A stretch of DNA of 29,703 nt, taken from assembly GCA_029298735.1 (NCBI GenBank), contig JANSLP010000377.1, positions 1 to 29,703 on the forward strand. Reading direction: 5' to 3'. Each line of letters opens with the position of its first letter. Positions within the stretch are counted from its first letter, which is position 1. Origin of the DNA: Ophiostoma sp. CBS 140.51. Its lineage: Eukaryota; Ascomycota; Sordariomycetes; Ophiostomatales; Ophiostomataceae. A program made the translations under genes and the position numbers. Of the stretch, positions 11,250 through 20,874 are shown one piece after another. The notes below the pieces were generated by a model. It worked only from the letters and a program-made list of their open reading frames with translations. It had not been told where the DNA came from and ran no database searches.

Positions 11250-11259
11250 CAGGGCCCTG
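11250..11259. repeat. Perfect palindrome CAGGGCCCTG
   Basis: A 10-bp perfect palindrome lies within a GC-rich patch (about 11205-11275) that also contains GGACAG/CTGTCC and AGGG/CCCT pairs able to form nested stems. No function is known. Confidence 0.45.
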
Positions 11260-12174
11260 TCCTGCAGCTATGATAGTGTACAGCTGTGATCGTATTTTCT
11301 GAGCCCAGTACCTTGACTGACCTCACAGCACCCTCTGTTCCCTTGTCACCAGTCCTTTTCCCTAAGCAGAAAAGATATTCAGCCGACGTGTGCGTGGTTG
11401 TGGCTGGATTGATACTGAAAATGCACGAAAAGGATGAGGAAAAGGAACAAACTAAACAACAAAAAACAAGTCGAGTGAGACATCGAAGAGAAGGCAAAGA
11501 CACACAAAAAAGACTTCATTCACATCGACGGCCGAAAGAAAATTACGCTAAAACCAAGTTTGGACAGATATGGTCGAAAGTGGTCAATGTCTTTGTGATT
11601 ATTCTTTTTCTCGTAGTCCTTGACTCAAGGGATCCTCGTCGAGATATTTTTGTAGTTTTCTTTCTTGTCTGTTCTCTCTCCCCACAGGTGTTACGCTTTG
11701 ATGCTGCCACTTTGTACATGTTCAAAGAGCACCATCGATAGACTATTGGAAGCCGAACCAAACAATGGGGATGGCTTTGGGGAGAGAGTCGATAAAGTTC
11801 CGTGGCTTTGGCCCTGTGTTGACTATTTCGGACGGACTGTCCCCCATCTCAGGCCGAGCACCCCTGTTGGCCTGGCCTTAGCTTTCTCTCGCTCGAGTCC
11901 CCTCTGCCGGCCTTTTTCTTTTCTTTTTGTAGTGATCGTGCTTTCTTTTTTCTGGCCTGCTTGAAAAACGTTTAAATTACACTGCAAACTGGCGTCAAAG
12001 CCGCCACGCTGGCCGTTGGTGCGTGCTTTTTCCCGTTGTTCGTTTTTCTTCTTTTCTCTTTCTTCTTTCCTTTTCTTGGTCCCTTGGCTGTTAGATACAT
12101 AGAAGAGTACGTCGCAGTGCTGTCCCGCCCCAGCTTGTAATGCTCCTAGCGTGACAGGCCGCCTTTTACCACTG

Positions 12175-12197
12175 ACTGTTGGCTGTTGGCTGTTGGC
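12175..12197. repeat. CTGTTGG tandem repeat
   Basis: Three consecutive copies of the 7-bp unit CTGTTGG are followed by a CT remnant. Simple repeat. Confidence 0.6.
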
Positions 12198-15027
12198 TCT
12201 TTTCGAATGCACTATTTTCTTGGTGGCGTTCAGGCCAGGGGTAAAAAGAACAAGGCAAGGCAGAAAAGACGGGCCAGCCAGGGCTAGACTTTTGTCCCTT
12301 TTTATGCACACTTTCGCCCCTTTCAACACTGTCAACCAGTCACGGAGCTACAATCAGTACGGAAAGCCCAAAATTCACAATGGCTTTATGTGGGACACAA
12401 GTAACAAAAAGGAAAGAAAAGTTACTATGTAAACTTGGCGACAGATCGTGAAGGGATTTATGAATGAGTTGGGCGAGAAAAAAGAAAGAAAATGCAACGT
12501 TAGTGGGGGCATAAAAACAGGGCGTTGCAAGATTGAGAAGAAGATCAAGAAGAAGAAAAGAATTAAAGAACACGAGATGGAAGATCCAGAAGGTCAAACG
12601 GCGGAAGAAAAAGAGAGACACAAATCCTTCGCGTCAGCGTGCTTTTTTGCAACGAGATACACGACGAACGATACACGAAAACATGGTAAAAAATACACGA
12701 GGATGAAGCAAGGGAAGAATGAAGGGACAACAAACAAAGTCCATGAGTAAAAGAGAGACAAAAGGCCAACGGACGAGAGTCAAGAATGAAAGAATTCAGA
12801 CAAAACCACCTGGCAGATCCTTGCCGTTGGGTTTAGCGTTGCGCGTACCCTCACAGAGGGAGATCTTTCAAAGTCAAGGCAAAAAAGTCAACAAATCAGA
12901 AATGGAACGTGAGAGATCTGCCATTATGTGCTGTGATGTGATGGGAAGTGGGTGGAAGTGGGGGGAGTGTGGGCGTAATGGACAGTGGGCGGACGTTGTT
13001 GGGCCCAGCCAGGCAGGGAGACGTCGATCATCGTGGGCGATGGAAGAATGGGGACACTTTCGAGAGTGTACTTGTGATGTGCGAGAATCACGAGCGGAAA
13101 GAAGGGATATAATGAGAGACACACACACAGAAAATACACGCAAAGAACCGGAAAGACAAAGTCCCAGGAAGTAATCCTGGCAGAAACCAGAAAATCCGTC
13201 CATCACACAGACGGTAAATCAGACAAATCCCACAAGGTCAAAGGACTTCGTACAAGACAATCCGAGCATCTTCCGTTGCAAGACACATTTCGTGAGCGTT
13301 CCGCAGAAAAAACACGTGTGGCTCGCCACTCGTCAAAGATCACGACGTGAACGTGCGCATATGAGCGTGAACTGTACGCGTTCGCCTTATGCAATGTACA
13401 CATACTACTGCACCGAAACGTGCGCCGTCTTACTGTGCTATCGATCCTTGTTGTCTTTTTAATATTATTTTGATGGCTTTTTGTCCCACCACATGTCCTA
13501 GGAACCAAGGAACCCACGGCGCGAAATGAACAAACAGACAACATACGCACACCTCGCCTGTTTTTGTGTTACTTTTGATGCATTCTATTTGCGTTGTATG
13601 CCCTGTGTTTCGTGGGCGTTGCGTGTCCCTGTCGTGGAGTGAACGCCCTCGCCGTCGTGTGTTGTTTGTGTTCCTTGAGTGTTGCCATTTCTGGTTGCCT
13701 TTCTGTCGTTCTCCCTTCTTCTCGATGGGATTCTACTTTCCCCTCTTGCTCCTCTTCTTTCTTTTTATTTTTATTTTTCTCTTTCGTGCAAGTACACTAT
13801 CGTCTACTATCTCTCCGAATTCTCCTTGTTTTTCTTTTTCTCTTTCATCGCATGTTTTCTTTTATTTTCTGCTTCTATAGTTATAATGTCCCTCTTATGT
13901 ACCCTTTCTGACGGGCGTTGCCATTCTCATCCAAACATGGGAAACCACACACACAATCGCAGTCTCTCGCCATCCTAGACAAAATGATCGGCACTGCACT
14001 GCGGAGGGATGGGTCGTCTTGGCCCGATTGGGAGAGGCCCTGTCTCAGACGAGGTTGGGAGAGAGTGGAAAGGCTGAAAAGAGAGAGGAAATACACTGTG
14101 AAAAAGACTGAGAATACACCGGTGGAAAGCAATGTCTAAGACATGCATACAACTTGCGACGTGCGTCCATCGATGGTCGTTGCGTCTTTGCGTTTTCTTG
14201 CGTTTTATCCTGCTTTGACCTGGCTCGACTGCCGGCGGTTTAAGCCTCACTGTGGAGGAAGGGATGCACTTTCTCAACTCACTTATCGTAATGCTCACCT
14301 CACGTTTGTGTCTCCCATCTCACCATTTTTTTATCTTTCATGTTTATTGCTGTTTCTTCGAAGTTCATCCGTTATCATTTTTCCCACGTTTTGTCGTCCC
14401 GTTTGTCCATCTCACGTTCCTTTTTTTTTCATCTTTTTTTTTCATTCCCCGATACCTAATCTTGCTTGTCCTCCCAACAGCTCCCCCATGTCCGCCCTTT
14501 TTTGACCCTTCACGTTGTGCATCCTCCGCCTCGTGCTACCCACGTCCCGGACATTGCAATAAAACAAGAGTCAGAATTAATGAGCAGTATGAGAATTTAG
14601 GGAAAGAGGCGCTTTCTCCCCAGTTTGTGTGACGTCTGTAAGCTATGAGTGTCCTTGTATGGAGTACCAGTCTGTTGGCTCTCATCTCTCTCTCGCGACT
14701 TCTCTCGCTTCTGCTTGTCGTCCGACTTACACCCACCACTACAAGAAAAAAGCCACGCTAGTCCAGGGCAAAGAAGGGGAAAAGATGGTGCACGTTATTT
14801 CTTATTTGGGACGAGTGTGCTTTTCTTTCTGTCGTCTTTTTCTCTTTCCGTTTCTTTTTCCGTGTTTTCCTTTTCCCGTTCGGCCATTCTTCTTTCCTTT
14901 TCCTTTTCTCTCTCTTTCATGTTTGTCCGTGTTGTCCCTGCTGTCAGTGATTTTCATCTGTCTTGGCTGCCCTTGCGTCGTGGCTCCCCCGCTGTCCCGC
15001 TGTTAACAGTCCTCTTTCCCCTCTCAA

Positions 15028-15042
15028 CCCCCCCCCCCCCCC
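15028..15042. repeat. Run of 15 cytosines
   Basis: A C homopolymer embedded in a pyrimidine-rich tract. Length may vary between strains or reflect sequencing error. Confidence 0.7.
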
Positions 15043-15779
15043 TTTCGCACTTCACCCCTTGCTGTAGCTGGCAACTAACAAGCAGACAAGGTCAGACAAG
15101 GACCGATGTCGATGCAGCCGGAGCGTAGCCTCAACTCAACTCAACCCAACGCGGTCCAAGACACGCCCGCATGGCAGCAGTCTTTCCGGTCATTTTCTCA
15201 CTATTTTTCACTTTTGTCTACTTTTCTCTGTGCCTTTTCCTCTTGTTTGCCGCCGACTGAGGGTCGAGGGTCTCTCGTCAAAAGGTGCCATCCAAGTATG
15301 TACGGTAAGGAATAGCAAGTGGGATCCACCGTGGGGACAGACTGCGCGCACGCCCCGATCCAAGTGCAAGAAAAGATTGAAAGGTAAAAAGAAGTCCAAG
15401 TTGAAAGCAACATTGACAGTCTGAGCGCTGCCTCTGACCTTTGCACGAAGCATGTACCTTCGCACTTCCTCGCAAGGGGCGTGTCAATACGCCTCTTGCC
15501 TTTCGAGGTGTGGCGGTCGGCAGTCGATCCCTCCACTCTTGTACTCCGCTCGACTTCTCGACCTTGTCGACTTGCAAACCGTCCTTGCATCACTTGCCAG
15601 TCCCTCTCGTTGGACCTGCTCGGATAGACCACATGGCGGAGGGCCATGCGATATTTGGGTCTTTCTCGCGCGGTTTGCTTCTTAGTTGGGTGTTAGTCGT
15701 GTAGCTTCCGGCCGCTGGACGAGTTGGAAAGTGAGACCTGGGCCGTCCTTGTGTTCCGTATTTTCCTTGTCTGTGTCCC

Positions 15780-16092
15780 TTGTTCGTCTTCCCTGTCCCT
15801 CTTCTTTCTTTATTTGTGTACTCGCAACACAATCTTGATATAATAGTCTGTCCTCCCCCTTCTTCTTCTTTCTCTCTTCTCTTCCTTTTTACTTTCCTTG
15901 TCTTTCAACTTCTGAATTTCCCAACAACACGTTTTCATATATTGACAAAGTGCAAGTCAACAACACTTTCACTTACACGAACACAGTCGGCATTAACAAA
16001 CAGTCAACACACACGGTAAACAACGACACCGACTTATACATACAACAACACATACATCATCATCGTCACCAGTTTATTACACAACCGCCAAG
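15780..16092 (+). promoter_or_regulatory. CT-rich core promoter and CA-rich leader of the RGS gene
   Basis: A pyrimidine tract (about 15780-15925, including repeated TTCTTC/CTTTC) gives way to a leader rich in CA and AAC (about 15940-16092). The leader contains no ATG before the start codon at 16093. This is the usual layout of well-expressed filamentous-fungal genes. Transcription probably starts near 15920-15960 (inference). Confidence 0.5.
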
Positions 16093-17377
16093 ATGTGGAT
16101 TCCTTCCTGGCTCAACTGGTACAAGAAGCCCGAGTACCGGGACATCAAGGAGTACTCCAATGCCGTCGTCGCTGGTAAGCGGCCACTGAGTCCCGATGGC
16201 CGCTCGCGGACACACGTCCCGGCCCGTCTCCGCCTCGAGCGTGTTCTTGAGAACAAAACTTGTATGTACCCTTTCAAGCACAATGTTTGTTTGCATTCCT
16301 CCTAACAGACCAGGCTCACCCATGTCCCTCTACGACTTCTACATGTACCTCAAGTACATTGAGTTCTCGCCCGAGAACCTCGAGTTCTACATCTGGTACC
16401 GCAACTACGAGGACAACTACAAGCGCGCCCTGGCCGCCGAGAAGGACTCGTCGTCTCTCCACAGCGAGACCGAGAGCACCGCCTCCCTGACCAAGAATAA
16501 CGGCTCGTCCACCACCGAGACCTACTCTTCCGACCCCGAAATCGCCGAGACCCTCGCCCGCATCACGGAGATGATTAGCACCCAGGCCATGTGCGCTGGT
16601 GACTCCTGCCGCCCCAACTTTGAGCTGCCCAAGGCTTCTGTCAAGACCGTCCCGCAGAACATTAAGCGCGTCGCTACCAACACCCTGAACGTCGTCGATG
16701 CCAGTGCTGGCCGCCGTGCCGAGCTCAACGCCGTCATCAAGACTTTCCTCAATCCCGGTGCCGAGAAGGAGCTCAACATCCCCGCCCCCATGCGTGATAC
16801 TGCCCTCGCCGAGCTTGCCAATTCTTCGGATCCCGCCCACCTCAAGCCTATTGCCGACCACATCTACCTGCTTCTCCGTAACTGCTCCCACCGCAACTTT
16901 GTCCGCCTCGGTGTCTCCAACGGTACCTTTGAGACCCTCTGTGTCGCCACCACTCTCGGTATTGTCCTGACCATTGGCGGTGTCCTTTGTGTCCTGCTCC
17001 GTGCCTTCACGCCTCACATTGGTGCCCACTCTCGCTTCGACGTCTTTGCTGCCTGGCCCATGTGGTGGCTCGGTCTCTCTCTGATTCTGTCTGGCATGCG
17101 TGGCTCCTGCTTCTTCCTGCTACTCTTCACCCGCCGCCAACCTCTTCCTTGGGAGCGCTTCGACGACTCTGCCAGCATCATTTCGCAGCGGTCCGGTATT
17201 GTGCGCGCTCTGTCTCGGCTGATGATCTTTGACCGCAAGCTGCGCGTCAAGGACACCCACCTGCGCCGTCTCCAGCACCGCATCGTCATCCAGAGCTTGG
17301 TCTTTGGTGCCTTCTTCTCGTGTGTCGGTGTCTGTATCTTCATCTTCCTGCCCATCTGGAAAGAGACGCGTCACTAA
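16093..17377 (+). CDS. RGS-domain protein with three C-terminal membrane helices (Rax1/RgsB-like)
   Basis: Predicted 410 aa membrane-anchored regulator of G-protein signalling fold protein. Exons are 16093-16261 and 16314-17377. The 52 nt intron has donor GTATGT, branch CTAAC at 16302-16306 and acceptor CAG, and it restores the frame across ENKT-C-SPMSLYDF. The first RGS helices (SPMSLYDFYMYLKYIEFSPENLEFYIWYRNYE, residues about 58-89) are separated by a Ser/Thr/Glu-rich insert (about 100-135) from the rest of the fold, which ends near residue 255 (HIYLLLRNCSHRNFVRLG). Three hydrophobic helices follow at about 264-287, 304-328 and 380-404. RGS plus a three-helix tail is the architecture of yeast Rax1 and Aspergillus RgsB, which act in bud-site or polarity choice and development. 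Codon use is strongly biased to C/G-ending codons, suggesting high expression. An alternative in-frame donor exists at 16175. Confidence 0.88.
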
Positions 17378-17998
17378 ACACCCGAGGCATCAACATCAAC
17401 TTCAACACCCTCCACACATCACTCATCACACTCCCTCACTCTCACTCTCCAAGATGTACATTTCCTAGACTATTGTAGACACACGGTTTGTGTCCTCTTT
17501 TCCTGTTTTCTTTACCTGTCCTCTTCTACACCTTTTTTTTGTTATCATACCCTCACTCCTGATGTCTTTTTGCGGGCGGTTGTTTAACTTTCAACCAACT
17601 TATGACCTGGGATCCTGTTTTTTGAATTTTGTCTTTTTTTCTTCACTTCTTACAACAAAGAGAAGTCACATAGGCATCTCATTACTTTGCACTTATATTT
17701 GGGATACGGCGAATAGGGGTTTAAATTGTCCATTTTTCTATCACTTTGCTTTTACTTTATGAAAAAGACCATTCGCTTGTGTTCTTTTACAACCTTCTTG
17801 CCGTTCATTCCTTGAACCCTATTATTCCTTCTTAATAAAAGCAAATTATCATATCTTGATTGAAACTAGTCGCAAAGGTGCTTGACGACTACTATGACGA
17901 AGCACTATTGCACTCTTGACTCTCTTCATTTGCTCCTTTGACCATATATCCCCTCTTAGATTGCCTTCACATAACCATCAAACATGACTCCTCGGTCT
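17378..17998. other. Convergent intergenic region
   Basis: This 621 bp interval lies between the ends of the RGS gene and the leftward secreted-protein gene. It is T-rich with no credible ORF, and probably holds the 3' untranslated regions of both genes. Confidence 0.6.
17834..17839 (+). terminator. AATAAA polyadenylation-like signal
   Basis: AATAAA on the plus strand, about 457 bp after the RGS stop codon, in a T-rich region. It may direct 3' end formation of the RGS transcript, although fungal signals are degenerate and nearer sites are possible. Confidence 0.3.
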
Positions 17999-18857
17999 TC
18001 AGTTCTCAGCCTCCCAAATCGTCGTGTTCCATGCGTTGCACATCCCATTGTTGCCCGCGCCCATTGGGTACGGCGGGCTCAGGTCGGGGTCCTCGTTGCA
18101 ATCACCGAAGCCCAACACCACACTGTATGGCAGGCGGTAGTGCCACATCTGGCCGGACTTGCCGTAGTCGTCGTCGCAGCACAGCCGATCAAGTCCGTCC
18201 GTCATCCAGCCAATATTGTAGTAGGGTATCACCAGGTCCTCGTCCGTCCAGTTGCACACATACATGGCCGTCGTATCGTAGCACCATTGCCGCGCACACG
18301 TCTTGGCGATCGTGGTGGCCATGTCGTTGTGCATGTTGCGCAGTTTGTGGGCGCCGTCCTTGGTGCGCCCCGGGTCGGCGGTGCCCTCCATGCCGCACGT
18401 GTAGTTGTAGGTGATGCCGTTCTTGGTGTAGTCAAACCAGGGGCCACCAGGGCCGCGCCACTCGATCGGCGGAGTGCCAATGTCCGGCAGGTCCTCGGGT
18501 GTACCATTGTCGAACTCGTTGTAGCTGATCTCAGAGGCTACATTGTCGGTAGCATAGGCAGGGACGTAACGATGGATCTGAACGATGATGTCCTGAAGTT
18601 GTTAGAAGAGTCCCTCGAATTCACTTTTTCGTCAAGTCGACATCACTTACCTCGACACTGTTGCCGTAGAGAGTCGTGGGCTCTTTAGAGTCGCTGAGGT
18701 AGCCGGTCCAGATGTTGGCCATGAGAGCAGGAGTGCCCTTGGAAGAAGTGTCGACAGTCGTAGTGTCAGTAGACGACCCACGCCCAACGGTCTTGGCCAT
18801 GGCTACAGCTGCAAAGAGCGACAGCATTGCCACCGAGGCAACCCACTTGGGAATCAT
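17999..18857 (-). CDS. Secreted eight-cysteine protein, family unknown
   Basis: Predicted 266 aa. Exon 1 is 18857-18651 (69 codons) and exon 2 is 18592-17999. The 58 nt intron has donor GTAAGT and acceptor CAG and is in phase 0. Residues 1-21 (MIPKWVASVAMLSLFAAVAMA) form a clear signal peptide with an AMA-K cleavage site. A Ser/Thr-rich stretch follows and then a compact domain with eight cysteines at 135, 168, 173, 182, 207, 208, 234 and 254, enough for four disulfides. Aromatic-rich segments surround them (IEWRGPGGPWFDY, MWHYRLPYS). N-glycosylation sequons occur at about 98, 132, 183 and 258. No membrane segment or GPI-type tail is visible. I recognise no enzyme family. It could be a secreted effector-like or cell-surface protein, but that is inference. 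Its promoter has the CT-tract-then-CA-leader layout, so it is probably expressed. Confidence 0.8.
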
Positions 18858-19067
18858 GATGCGGGTGTGATATTGTAATAGTCGCTGTTCTTGATGTTGG
18901 TGTGAATTTGAGGTTCAGATGGATGACGGTGGGGTGAAATAAACAAAGACGAGGAGAAAAGAGGCAAGAGTGAGAGAAGACGAAGTAAATGAAGGAGACA
19001 AAATTCTGGGGGTTCAAATACTCTGGGGGAAAGAACCTGGGGAAATGGACTTCCTGACATGGACAAG
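18858..19067 (-). promoter_or_regulatory. Promoter of the secreted-protein gene
   Basis: Read on the minus strand, a pyrimidine-rich tract (about 19010-18940) is followed by an A/C-rich leader directly upstream of the ATG at 18857. The tract lies where the missing C-terminal part of the neighbouring amidase gene would be expected. Confidence 0.45.
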
Positions 19068-20329
19068 TCAGTAATTGCTGTGGGAAAACATAGCAAACGT
19101 AAGGAAGACAGAACTGAGTGTCTCACTTTCATGGCCAGCTGCTCGAAGGTCAGAAGCTACTTGGCGCAGTGCCCGGAGGATAGGCGGCTGAGGCATGACA
19201 ACTCCATCAAATTCCCAGTAGCCAAACGACAGCTTGGATGGTAAACTGCTGGAATGTGCTGCATCCTCCCGCCATTGTACAGGAACAGATGTTGGATCGT
19301 ACCGACAAGACTGCGATGAGAGCAGGACACGGGACATTAGTCTCACGTCTGCCATGCTGTGAGCTTCAGGACCACAAGACACACGTATGTTGAGCTGACC
19401 GGCCTCGACACTTTTCATGCCGCGTTTTGGAACGCGATCTGCTGTCGGTCGAATGGCATAAAGTCCGTTGAACGCCGCAGGTGCACGGATGGATCCGCCA
19501 ATGTCGGTAGATGGACAGAATGGGCTGCCTCTAAGAGCCACGAGTGCCCCGTCACCGCCAGAGCTGCCACCAGAACCAAAATCAAGATTGCGTGGATTCA
19601 GTGTCCGTCCGTACAGGTTGCTGACCGTCTCCAGCAGCATGCCGGCCTGGGGCATTGTTGTCTTTGCAAAGATAATGGCTCCGGCATCACGTAGGATCTT
19701 GATAACCGCAGAATCGCGTTGAGCTGAGTGGCTTACATTGGCGGCATAGCCCCAGGTAGTTGGATAGCCTAGCACGTCAAATGTGTCCTAGGTGTTTGTT
19801 AGTGAGTATGAGCATTACCATGGCGTTCCGACAGTGATAGTTGGCCTACCTTGACTGCAATGGGCAGGCCGTGGAGCGGCCCGACTGTCTTTCCCGTCTT
19901 GCCAATGTGCTCGTCTAGCCTACGTGCTTCTGCGAGGGCCTTGTCTGGAAAGAACACGGTCAAGCAGTTCACCTAGGGATCAGTACACTGGTTAGACTGA
20001 AACAAAAATACAACATATCAGATGCCAACTTTCATTGCCGCGTTGGCACCACTTACGAGCTGGTGAGCAATTGCTGCACGGGCACAAAATGCCTCCGTAA
20101 CCTGCAATGAGGTCAACTGGCGATCGGCCAGGAGAGTTACCAGTGCAGATGCATCGAGTTCCGTAATGCGTAGTTGTTCCGTAGAGAGAAGTCCACATGT
20201 TACGGGAACCTTGAGCACTGAGTTGGTATTGTCCTGCTTTGTACCTGGTGGCAGTTTCCATTGATCTGGTATAGCGGCGTCCAGTTCTGCACGAACTCTG
20301 GTAGCTGAATGTTCCCAAGACATTTTCAT
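19068..20329 (-). pseudogene. Amidase-signature gene lacking its C-terminal third
   Basis: Related to fungal AmdS-type amidases, which hydrolyse amides to carboxylate and ammonia. Exons are 20329-20057, 19972-19850 and 19787-19068, and both introns (84 and 62 nt) are in phase 0, giving 371 aa. A second Met at 20323 is an equally good start. The catalytic triad is present: Lys132 (LPIAVK), cis-Ser207 (GSGGSSGG) and Ser231 (STDIGGS). Spacing matches mammalian FAAH (142/217/241) exactly. Family similarity stops after LRQVASDLRAAGHE, followed by 17 unrelated residues and a stop. Fungal relatives run to about 540-560 aa, so roughly 170-190 residues of the substrate-channel region are missing. The usually glycine-rich GxGTDIGGS segment reads FCPSTDIGGS, hinting at relaxed constraint. 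It is divergent from an ACS-type transporter. I call it a probable pseudogene; a short functional protein is not excluded. Confidence 0.75.
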
Positions 20330-20874
20330 GGAGATATGACTGGCAATGAAGTGATAATAAAATCTCGTTGAGAGCCGAAATGCAAGGATCAGAACGGGAA
20401 GAGAAAGAAAAGATCACAGGATAACGAAAATTAGTACGACCTTGAGATAAAGAGCGCGGCCAGCCCAGTGCCTGGCTTTTTCAATCAAATACCACGAAAG
20501 CCGCTTCAACGTTGTCGTGTAGAATGGCAAATATGGTATTGCTTGACTTATCGCGACTAACCGCATTCGTCAACGGGACCGGGCCGGCTCCGGGTGGGGC
20601 TTACAATCGGGCTAAGTCGAGCGTTTACCAAACGAGATAGGACGTAGGTACCACTATCTGCATCACACCCTCATCATTTGCCAGACAACTTGAGGGCACA
20701 CGCCAATAAGCCAGGTATATCAGCAATCGACGTCAAGAATACTTAAACCTTGAGACCAGCCTTCTGTGAAACATAGACATTTATTTCTTGGTAGTTTCTC
20801 TACACAATCAGCCCGCCATCGAACACCTTTCACTTGTTTTCCAACTTTAACACAGCTTCACCGTTCTGCCCACT
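20330..20874. promoter_or_regulatory. GATA-rich divergent promoter of amidase and transporter
   Basis: This 545 bp interval lies between head-to-head genes. HGATAR-type sites, as bound by AreA-class nitrogen regulators, occur at 20352-20357 (TGATAA), 20445-20450 (AGATAA), 20548-20553 (TTATCG, reverse), 20635-20640 (AGATAG) and 20654-20659 (CTATCT, reverse). The last two form a perfect inverted pair 13 bp apart. Nitrogen control is inferred. Confidence 0.5.

Larger units (their letters stand above)
4824..16092. other. 11.3 kb stretch with no supportable gene
   Basis: Only short, overlapping frames of low-complexity or arginine/serine-rich composition occur, none with a recognisable domain or a convincing chain of splice sites. 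The longest, 7913-8620 on the minus strand, resembles no family I know. No tRNA A-box/B-box pair was seen. Pyrimidine-rich tracts lie on the plus strand (about 9500-9600, 13560-13880, 14310-14480, 14810-14940, 15780-15920), and purine-rich tracts, which are pyrimidine-rich on the minus strand, lie at about 11400-11530 and 12400-12800. In this genome such tracts precede real gene starts (for example 15780-15920 before the RGS gene), so some may mark promoters of non-coding transcripts. Specific repeats inside it are listed separately. Confidence 0.6.

Noticed and set aside
15028..15042. Poly-C run as a possible telomere- or G-quadruplex-type element
   Set aside because: It is a single homopolymer, not a repeated G-tract pattern. 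Slippage or sequencing error is the simpler explanation, so it is listed only as a repeat.
16316..17029. 237-codon frame antisense to the RGS gene
   Set aside because: Gly/Val/Asp-rich shadow produced by the strong C/G third-position bias of the RGS coding strand.
17984..18688. 234-codon frame antisense to the secreted-protein gene
   Set aside because: It runs across the intron and both exons of a gene with signal peptide, canonical splice sites and conserved cysteine layout, so it is a shadow frame.
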